From positions 186,001-250,000 of the forward strand of contig JAEWCZ010000087.1 in the NCBI GenBank assembly GCA_023390335.1: 64,000 bases of DNA. The letters are read 5' to 3'. A model generated the notes under the pieces. It was not told where the DNA came from. It did no database searches and was given only the letters and a program-made list of their open reading frames with translations. The stretch comes from Bacillota bacterium. Its GTDB lineage: Bacteria > Bacillota > Clostridia > Acetivibrionales > DSM-1351. Shown in pieces: positions 42,154-49,266 of the stretch. The translations under genes were made by a program, and so were the position numbers. How positions within the stretch are numbered: position 1 is the stretch's first letter; each line of letters opens with the position of its first letter.

Positions 42154-43641
42154 TTATAAAGCCTTAGCTATCTCAATAACTTTAGGTATCTTTACTCCTT
42201 CCATATGCGTATAACAAAATTCATAAATTTCTGCCTCGCTTATGTTGAAACCGGCTTTGGGTGTAACAGTAGCCCTTATTTTATGCCCTAATATATCATC
42301 CTGAACTCCGTCCACTTTAACGGACTGCACTTTTTCGTTTTTCAGGATAACTTTTTCTATCTCGGCAGGATAAACGTGAAAGCCTCCCTGGTTTATCATA
42401 TTGTCAGCCCTACCTGCCCAATATATGTACCCCTCATCATCCATATATGCCAAGTCACCGGTCTTTAAGCCATGAGTAGTAATAACTTCACTGGTTAATT
42501 CAGGCGAATTGTAATAACCAAGCATGACATTAGGGCCTTGTACGTAGATTTCACCTATTTCTCCAGCTTTGACTTTATTTCCGTTTGCATCAAGAAGCTC
42601 TACAGTGCAGTATTTAACCGGTTTTCCTACTGAACCTGCTTTTCTCAACATATCCTCGGGCTTTAAATGAAGTACCCTCGGCGATGCCTCTGAAAGACCG
42701 TAAATATAATAGAATTCTACCCCCTTGTACATTTCCAAGAGCTGCTGTACATCTTCTTTTATTAGCTTTGCAGCCCCGGTCTGGATATATCTTAAGCTGG
42801 ATGTAGAATATTTTTCTTTCCTTCTGTACTCAACAATCTGGTGAAGCATTACCGGTACAGCAAAAAAGCCTGTAACCTTATGATCCTGTATTGCTTTAAG
42901 TATGATGCCTGCATGAATGATACCATTTAGAATTACAATCTTAGCCCCTACCGAAATAGCGGCAATTATCTCTCCTGTTATAGTGCCAACTAAAGCCATT
43001 GACTTTAGAATAAGTATATTGTCTTTATCAGACATTTTAAGATATTCGATAATTGCATCCATATTAGAAAGGATATTTCCCGTGGACAGCATAATACCCT
43101 TTGGCCTTCCATGCTTGTCCGACATATAGAAAATAGAAGCCATTTCGTCCTTAAGCCATATTGAGGTCGTAAAAATTTCAGGTGTGATGCAATCTTTCAC
43201 AAAATATGCAGCTTGATTAAAGGCATTATTACATACCTCCGTACTGTCATTACAAAAGAGGATACTTTTTACAGATGGTATTGTAGAAGAATCGATTCCA
43301 GCTATAAATTCACTTAAGTCACTCTTGGTAATTATAGCTTCTGCACAGCAGTGCCTGATAATTTCCTGTAGCTTTAAATCCTTTGCTTGAGGCGATACCG
43401 GTACAAAAACCATTCCTGCCATATTTACTCCATAGAGTGCCGCAACAACGTCCACAGAATCCTGCAGGTATATAATGACCTTGCTGCGCGGCTTCAGTCC
43501 AATACCAATAAGCTTTTCGGCTATTTTCTTTGAATAACTGAGGACCTCGGAATAAGTATATGTAAAACCGGCCGAATCAGTTACAGCTGCCTTTATACCG
43601 TATTCAGACTCAGAGTTAACTAAAGTATCATAAATATTCAT
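42154..43641 (-). CDS. Free-standing AMP-forming adenylating enzyme (A-domain/acyl-CoA ligase fold), A10 lysine motif missing
   Basis: 495 residues. The N-terminal domain has the A3-like loop altered to FYMSDKHGRPKGIML, A5 YIYGLSEASPRV and A7/A8 TGDLAYMDDEGYIYWAGRAD with NQGGFHVYPAEIE. The protein ends KIPKVIEIAKAL, just before the usual A10 PxTxxGK segment with the catalytic lysine, so that residue is absent. It should activate a carboxylic acid and load it on the neighbouring ACP (stop and start 5 bases apart), but the missing lysine may weaken adenylation. No peptide synthetase condensation domain is present. Confidence 0.82.
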   Translation of the reverse strand: MNIYDTLVNSESEYGIKAAVTDSAGFTYTYSEVLSYSKKIAEKLIGIGLKPRSKVIIYLQDSVDVVAALYGVNMAGMVFVPVSPQAKDLKLQEIIRHCCAEAIITKSDLSEFIAGIDSSTIPSVKSILFCNDSTEVCNNAFNQAAYFVKDCITPEIFTTSIWLKDEMASIFYMSDKHGRPKGIMLSTGNILSNMDAIIEYLKMSDKDNILILKSMALVGTITGEIIAAISVGAKIVILNGIIHAGIILKAIQDHKVTGFFAVPVMLHQIVEYRRKEKYSTSSLRYIQTGAAKLIKEDVQQLLEMYKGVEFYYIYGLSEASPRVLHLKPEDMLRKAGSVGKPVKYCTVELLDANGNKVKAGEIGEIYVQGPNVMLGYYNSPELTSEVITTHGLKTGDLAYMDDEGYIYWAGRADNMINQGGFHVYPAEIEKVILKNEKVQSVKVDGVQDDILGHKIRATVTPKAGFNISEAEIYEFCYTHMEGVKIPKVIEIAKAL

Positions 43642-43646
43642 GACAG

Positions 43647-43895
43647 TTACCTCGATTCCAGCTTACTTGTGACATACTCTGTAATTAGATCAACGTTAGC
43701 AAAGTTCTGGTGGCTGAGTGAGCTGGTGTCCACCTCAATATCGAACTCATCTTCTAGATTTATAATCATCTCAACCAGCCTTATTGAATCAATACCATGA
43801 TCCCTTCCAATCCATGATTTTTCTGTAACATTGTCGGCATTTATTAATGCGCTTTTAGCAATAACTTTCATTACTCTTTCCTTAATATCATTCAT
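43647..43895 (-). CDS. Acyl/peptidyl carrier protein (first copy)
   Basis: 82 residues. The prosthetic-group serine is in DHGIDSIRLVEM (near 37). Strong AAGGAGG site. Immediately followed by the adenylating enzyme gene, the classic pairing for loading one acid onto a stand-alone carrier. Confidence 0.9.
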   Translation of the reverse strand: MNDIKERVMKVIAKSALINADNVTEKSWIGRDHGIDSIRLVEMIINLEDEFDIEVDTSSLSHQNFANVDLITEYVTSKLESR

Positions 43896-43945
43896 TTGAG
43901 AATCCTCCTTAAAAATTAAGCTACTATATTACTCGCTAGCTACAA

Positions 43946-45508
43946 TTATTTGTAGCGCTCATTAATAATTTTTATTCTGCCATCCTCTTGGGGTGAGACT
44001 GTTCCTTTTCTTTTTATGTAATCTCCCAATATATCCTTCAATAACCCATATGTGCTTAACAGCTTGGATTTTTGAATTTCCTCATACCCATCTCCTCCGT
44101 AAAACAAATAATCATTTGTCGCAACTTTGTAAGTCTTTTCTTTATCTAATGGAACTCCGTCCTTTGTTACGCTTACAAGTCTTTCCCCTGCCATCTTTGA
44201 TGCATCTATTACATAATTTATTCCTGAAACCTGCAGGAATCCACCGTTAAAGACTGTAGGATACCCCCTTAACCCTCTTTCAAGAGCCTTGTATATCATA
44301 TCTCCCTTCATTTCAACAACCACAAGGGAATTTACAAAAGGCAGCATTTTACCGATTTGATACATGTTTAATTCACCTTTAGGCAGACTCTCTCTTATTC
44401 CACCTCCATTCATTAGTGTCAAATCCGCATCTCCGGTTTCTCTTAGTGCATCAGTCAATAAATCTGCAAGATTTGTTTCCTTAGACCTTACCTGGGTTCG
44501 TATTCCGTTTAAGACTACATCTGAGCTTCCCACTTTAATTTGGGCACTTTTTAATGCTTTGGTACGATATGCTTCAGAAACCTTTTTGAGTTCAGAATCT
44601 TCCTTCGAACGGTCAGTTGTCGCCTCTACTTTCCAATCAATTTTTGCTACTTTTCCTCCCTTGAAATACATTTCGGCAACTCCAAGATGCGTAGAAAAAC
44701 TGCCTGCTTCAGCCATGTATGTGTTATTAACTTTCTTTGCAGTTTTATACAAGTAGTGGTAATGTCCACATAAAACCAGATCTATTCCGTCAACTTTTTG
44801 GATAACGTTTTTGTCAACATCGTCTCCTAAATGTGAGAGTAATACAATTGCATCAACCTTACCTTTTAATTTTGAAACAACTCTCGCTGCGCATTTAATG
44901 GGATCATCAAACGTAACTGAATTATCGTGAACGAAATTTAAAGAAAAAGGAGTTGTAAGTCCAAATACACCAATTTTTTTGCCATTGACTTCAAAGATTT
45001 TATATTCATCGAATACCTGCTTTCCATCCTTGTAGATATTAGCTGAAAGAATTGGAAAGTTAAGCTGCGATTTTATCTCTAGCAACCTGTCAAAACCGAA
45101 GTTAAAATCATGGTTTCCCGGCACCATGGCATTATAGCCCATTAAATTGACACATTCTACAACGCCTTTCCCCTGATCTATATTCGCTTCGTTTGTACCA
45201 TGGAACATGTCTCCGCAGTCCAAAAGCAAAGTGTTTTTATCCTTTGCACGTTCCTCCTTTACATATGAATTTAAAAGAGGAAGCCCCATAATGGTACTTA
45301 ACTCGTCCAAGGTATAATATGTACCGGTTTCATCATCATAGACCATGTGTCCATGGATATCTGCAGTATTGGCTATTGTGATTTTACTGTCGTAGTATCC
45401 GACTCTGAAAAGTATCTGGTCGAAGCTTACATATTTGATTACAAGATATACTGCTGCTGCAATAATAAATAGTCCAAGTATTATTAGGTTGGTATATTTT
45501 TTTTTCAT
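43946..45508 (-). CDS. Membrane-anchored 5'-nucleotidase / cyclic phosphodiesterase (UshA-like)
   Basis: 520 residues. A single N-terminal membrane helix (about 7-28) would leave the enzyme outside the cell. The metallophosphatase motifs are TADIHGHM, LDCGDMFHG, GNHDFNFG, LLSHLGDD and CGHYHYLY. The C-terminal substrate domain has LMNGGGIRESLPKG and YLFYGGDGYEE. It usually dephosphorylates nucleotides. Being placed between the exporter and the first ACP of the array, it could remove a nucleotide or phosphate group from an exported precursor; a nutrient-scavenging role is the plain alternative. Confidence 0.9.
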   Translation of the reverse strand: MKKKYTNLIILGLFIIAAAVYLVIKYVSFDQILFRVGYYDSKITIANTADIHGHMVYDDETGTYYTLDELSTIMGLPLLNSYVKEERAKDKNTLLLDCGDMFHGTNEANIDQGKGVVECVNLMGYNAMVPGNHDFNFGFDRLLEIKSQLNFPILSANIYKDGKQVFDEYKIFEVNGKKIGVFGLTTPFSLNFVHDNSVTFDDPIKCAARVVSKLKGKVDAIVLLSHLGDDVDKNVIQKVDGIDLVLCGHYHYLYKTAKKVNNTYMAEAGSFSTHLGVAEMYFKGGKVAKIDWKVEATTDRSKEDSELKKVSEAYRTKALKSAQIKVGSSDVVLNGIRTQVRSKETNLADLLTDALRETGDADLTLMNGGGIRESLPKGELNMYQIGKMLPFVNSLVVVEMKGDMIYKALERGLRGYPTVFNGGFLQVSGINYVIDASKMAGERLVSVTKDGVPLDKEKTYKVATNDYLFYGGDGYEEIQKSKLLSTYGLLKDILGDYIKRKGTVSPQEDGRIKIINERYK

Positions 45509-45541
45509 AATGTTTTTACCCCAAAAATAAAATTTTGATTA

Positions 45542-46375
45542 TCAGAACATAGAATTCCCGGTGCTTGAATAGTGCTTAAGACCAAACAACCAGAATCTAT
45601 ATACAAGTACGAACATAATAACCCCTACAACTGGCGTCATATAAAGATAGCCGCTCCAGAACATAGACAAATCAGGTTTCCTAAGAAAAAATTGTGCCGG
45701 GAAATAGCTTACAAATGCGAAGGGCACTATAAAAATGAGCATTTTCTGTATGACTCCCGGATAAAAACTTATTGGGTATCCCGCAAACCTTCTGGAATTA
45801 AAGAATATAAGATTCCTTAAGTTGACCGTTTTGACAGCCCAGAAGCTAAAACAGGATGAAATCATAAAAAGTGAAGCCTGTATAATAGCACCTCCGACCA
45901 ATGCCGCTATATAATATGTTATATTTTTCAAGCTCCAGTCAATGCCAACATTGGTGGCTGTCTTCGTAAAAAGAATTATTCCTACTATCCCATGCCCTAT
46001 TGTTGCGCAATAATCTACTCTGGAGGCAACAATCTGGTACATCAATCCCAAGGGCCTTATAAGATACCTGTCAAGCTCGCCTGAATAGACCATATTGTCA
46101 AAGTCCCGTATTCCGGTAAAAAGGAAAATGAAGAGGCTATAAGATAGGAATAAAAAGCTGTAAAGGAAAAACATCTCATTCATTTCCCAACCCTTTATTC
46201 TTATTAACCTGGTGAGAATAAGATAAATGACAACAATACTAACCATTTCCCTGCAGAATACTGCAAAAGCTAGAAAGAACCTGTCAAATTTGTACTCCAA
46301 AGCTGATTTCAGATTTAATTTGGAGAACCGGAAAAACAATGCCATCATGGAACTGAAAGAGTTATTTTGCTGCAT
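45542..46375 (-). CDS. ABC-2 type exporter permease
   Basis: 277 residues from the ATG at 46375, with AAGGAGG 9 bases upstream. Six membrane helices; resembles the DUF990/ABC-2 permease type that pairs with NatA-like ATPases. Features include FSSMMALFFRFSKLNLKSALEYK near the N terminus (about 8-30). It forms a heterodimer with the permease encoded just upstream. Probably exports the cluster product. Confidence 0.82.
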   Translation of the reverse strand: MQQNNSFSSMMALFFRFSKLNLKSALEYKFDRFFLAFAVFCREMVSIVVIYLILTRLIRIKGWEMNEMFFLYSFLFLSYSLFIFLFTGIRDFDNMVYSGELDRYLIRPLGLMYQIVASRVDYCATIGHGIVGIILFTKTATNVGIDWSLKNITYYIAALVGGAIIQASLFMISSCFSFWAVKTVNLRNLIFFNSRRFAGYPISFYPGVIQKMLIFIVPFAFVSYFPAQFFLRKPDLSMFWSGYLYMTPVVGVIMFVLVYRFWLFGLKHYSSTGNSMF

Positions 46376-46380
46376 AAAAA

Positions 46381-47169
46381 TCAACCTCCTTGTACAACTA
46401 GTTTTTTTGTAGCCATTTTCCAAACTATGTGTCCTACTATCGTAAGCAAAGCTAACCATATTACCTGCTTCACTATGCCGAATATTATCTCATCATAAGG
46501 CAGTAATCCTAAATAAATGGATATTGGTACAAAATAAATTGATTCAAAGGGAGTAATTTTAGTAAAGGTATGAAGCCATTCAGGCAAAAACCATAGTGGA
46601 AAAAGCGCCCCTGACATTATTGATATCACTGCATCCTTTATAGTTACTATGCTAAATGTCCAATAGAACCAAAAAGAACTTAACCATACAATAAAATTAA
46701 TACTGTATAAAACAAGATATCCAAGTATTGCACTTATACAAAAGAGGATCCCCGACTTCAGGTTAAATGGCGGCAGTAGCTTGAATAATACAATTGAAAC
46801 AATTAAAGCCGGAGTAAGCTGCATAATTATCCTGAAAGCAAGAGCGCCTATATTGTATGAAAATATATTCATCCTGAAACTTAGAGGTTTTAATAGGTCG
46901 GAAGATATCAAGCCACTGGTTATTTTGCTTTCTATCAGGTATTCTTCCATCATGAATATACTCTGCATAAGAAACCCGAGTATAATATAGGTCATAACAA
47001 CCTTAAATTGTACACCACCGAGAACTTCTTCTTCTTCATATATTGCTTTCCAAATAGCGATATTGACAAATATCATTAATAGTGTATTAATCACGCCTGC
47101 AAAGTAATCAACGCGGTATACTATATTGTTCTGAAACGACTTTTTTGCAATCTCCAGATATTTTCTCAC
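46381..47169 (-). CDS. ABC-2 type exporter permease
   Basis: 262 residues from a GTG at 47169 that has GGGAGG about 10 bases upstream; the ATG seven codons earlier is inside the ribosome site region. Six membrane helices, starting RKYLEIAKKSFQNN. It overlaps the ATPase gene by about 60 bases and precedes the second permease by 5 bases, so the three make one exporter. Confidence 0.82.
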   Translation of the reverse strand: MRKYLEIAKKSFQNNIVYRVDYFAGVINTLLMIFVNIAIWKAIYEEEEVLGGVQFKVVMTYIILGFLMQSIFMMEEYLIESKITSGLISSDLLKPLSFRMNIFSYNIGALAFRIIMQLTPALIVSIVLFKLLPPFNLKSGILFCISAILGYLVLYSINFIVWLSSFWFYWTFSIVTIKDAVISIMSGALFPLWFLPEWLHTFTKITPFESIYFVPISIYLGLLPYDEIIFGIVKQVIWLALLTIVGHIVWKMATKKLVVQGG

Positions 47170-48157
47170 TAATATTGATACCTCCCTCATAAATTTCTCT
47201 TATTATAGCCTCTATTTCCGGTTCTTTAATGGTTAGGTCAAGTATCCCATACTTAGAGGTCAACTCTGAGATCAAACCGGAGACATGCACTTCTTCCTTA
47301 TCAAACCTGAGCCATTTCTTATTGCCCTGTTGATCTGCAAGTTGTACACCTGAAGGCAGCTCAATATCCCTATATAATTGATTAAACTCCACAACCAAGG
47401 TTCTGTATTTTCCATACTGGTTCTTTATCTGGTCAGCGGTACCATCATAGATTATTACTCCCATATCGATTATTATCATTCTCTTACAGGTTTTTTCTAT
47501 ATCCAGCATATCGTGGGTCGTAAAAAGCATTGTAATATTCTTTTCTTGGTTAACACATTTTATAAATTCTCTTATCTTTTCCTTTGCAACAACATCAAGG
47601 CCAATTGTCGGCTCGTCGAAAAAAACTATTTCAGGGTCATGTATTAGCGATGCTGCTATATCTGCCCTCATCCTCTGACCGAGACTTAGTTGCCTCACCG
47701 GTTGGGATATAAATTCATTAAGTCCCAGCATACTGTTAAACATGTCCATGTTTTCTTTGTATCTTTTTTCTGGAATTTTATATATGTACTTCAATAGTTC
47801 AAAAGTGTCTATAACCGGTAAATCCCACCACAATTGAGTACGTTGCCCAAAAACTGCTCCAATTCTTGAAGCGTTCTTCTTCCTGTCTTTATATGGTGAC
47901 AGGGCTCCTACGCTTATTGTTCCTGAAGAAGGTGACAGAATGCCTGCGAGCATCTTAATAGTTGTGGACTTTCCAGCACCGTTTGGGCCAATAAAACCTA
48001 CCATATCTCCCTTTTCGATTTCAAAGCTGATATTATCTACTGCCCGTTTTATCTTATACTCAGGCATAAGGAGACCTTGTACTGCACCTAAGATTCCTTT
48101 CTTTCTTACATTAATCTTATAATCCTTAATTAAATTGTTAACCATAATAAGTGCCAT
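47108..48157 (-). CDS. ABC exporter ATP-binding protein
   Basis: 349 residues from the ATG at 48157, with AAGGGGAGG upstream. Walker A is GFIGPNGAGKSTTIKM, the Q-loop VFGQRTQLWWDL, the signature LSLGQRMRADIAA, and Walker B EIVFFDEPTIGLD with the H-loop TTHDM. The insertion after Walker A is of the NatA/DUF990-partner type. It powers the two permeases downstream. Its 3' end overlaps the first permease gene. Confidence 0.92.
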   Translation of the reverse strand: MALIMVNNLIKDYKINVRKKGILGAVQGLLMPEYKIKRAVDNISFEIEKGDMVGFIGPNGAGKSTTIKMLAGILSPSSGTISVGALSPYKDRKKNASRIGAVFGQRTQLWWDLPVIDTFELLKYIYKIPEKRYKENMDMFNSMLGLNEFISQPVRQLSLGQRMRADIAASLIHDPEIVFFDEPTIGLDVVAKEKIREFIKCVNQEKNITMLFTTHDMLDIEKTCKRMIIIDMGVIIYDGTADQIKNQYGKYRTLVVEFNQLYRDIELPSGVQLADQQGNKKWLRFDKEEVHVSGLISELTSKYGILDLTIKEPEIEAIIREIYEGGINISEKISGDCKKVVSEQYSIPR

Positions 48158-48222
48158 AACTACCTCCCCTTGTACTATTTTCTGCAAGCTTGCATCAGTA
48201 TCTAATCCTCCCGCTAGTAGAA

Positions 48223-49030
48223 TCAGTCATATAAATCACTTATAAAAATCTCGTTTTGAATGATTGCTTTTAGAACAGCTTCAATCCTCGTCCCCACATT
48301 AAAGATTTTAAAAATATTTTGAGTATGAAATCTGACAGTAGATAGCGATATTTCTAATTCATGAGCTATCTGTTCGTCAGTCATACCTTCTGCTATCCTT
48401 TTCAAAATCAGTTTATGCTGTTGTGTCAATTTTTTGGTCAAATCATTTTTAGTACCTGAAATTCCTTGAGTGTAGCTTGTACAGCACATATTTTTTGCTA
48501 CTAAGTCTACAAATCCTTTTAAAGCACTTGATATGGGATGACCTACACGTATTAAAGATACATATATTTTCTTATAACCATCCCAAATCGGTACACAGTA
48601 TTCATGCCATTCTTTTAATACATTGCAATAATGAAATTGTGGTTCCAGATATACGGGTGTGTTACTCTGTTTCGCAATAAATACAGCATTAGTTCCAACG
48701 CTTTTAATACAAAACGAAACTCCTGCTTTTAGATATTTTTTAAATGTACAATGTCCGCTTATATTTATCCATCTTGGGTAGAAAACGTCTAAAACAGTTA
48801 ATTCTTCATTTAAAACCAGAAAGCAATAGTATCCCCTTTCCACTCTAATGGCATCACTATACTTATGCATGAAATCCTTAAAAATCGACAAATGCTCTTT
48901 TTTTTTCCATGTGTTTACGCAACTCATCATCTGTAATTAGTTTTTGAGGTTCTTTAATATCCTTCGATATACCACTTTGTTCACAATTCGCCCAAGATTC
49001 AATAATACTTCGAAATATAAACTCATTCAT
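48223..49030 (-). CDS. LuxR-type regulator with AcoR-like N terminus, frame broken at an A9 tract
   Basis: ATG at 49030 with AGAGGGGG upstream starts MNEFIFRSIIESWANCEQSG and continues through ITDDELRKHMEKK, matching the N terminus of AcoR-type sensors (SWxRC then an LxxEEL segment). It then meets nine A (48898-48906) and stops a few codons later. Deleting one A joins it to EHLSIFKDFMHKYSD and a frame open to 48223, giving 268 residues with a central GAF-like region and a C-terminal LuxR helix-turn-helix (GMTDEQIAHELEISLSTVRF). The continuity of the family pattern across the A-tract is strong evidence that this is one gene. It ends 65 bases before the exporter ATPase and probably controls the cluster. 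Confidence 0.75.
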
Positions 49031-49149
49031 TACTATCCCCCTCTTCCTTATCTTATATTTTATTACAAAAAATATAAACTATAACATTTATTAGTCGAAT
49101 TGTGTTGAAATTTATTGATAATGTGCAGCGTAGATTTTCTTTTTTGGGT

Positions 49150-49206
49150 ATAAAAAAGAAGCTAAATCTACAGGTCGTTTAGTTGACCTAAAAACTTAGC
49201 CTCTTG
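49150..49206 (-). terminator. Terminator at the end of the arabinoxylan operon
   Basis: On the minus strand AAGAGGCTAA (49205-49196) pairs with TTAGCTTCTT (49166-49157) with an inner AGGTC/GACCT pair, then six U. The rest of 49031-49266 shows nothing else except the likely promoter area of the regulator. Confidence 0.75.
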
Positions 49207-49266
49207 ATTTTGAATGGATTAAGCAATATAAAACAAGCAAACCACTTGTCGTGTAACATTTATAAT

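Noticed and set aside
31533..48187. Identification of the cluster as the closthioamide locus
   Set aside because: The general logic is similar, but the hallmark chorismate lyase and AANH-type sulfur enzyme are not here. Kept as a comparison only.
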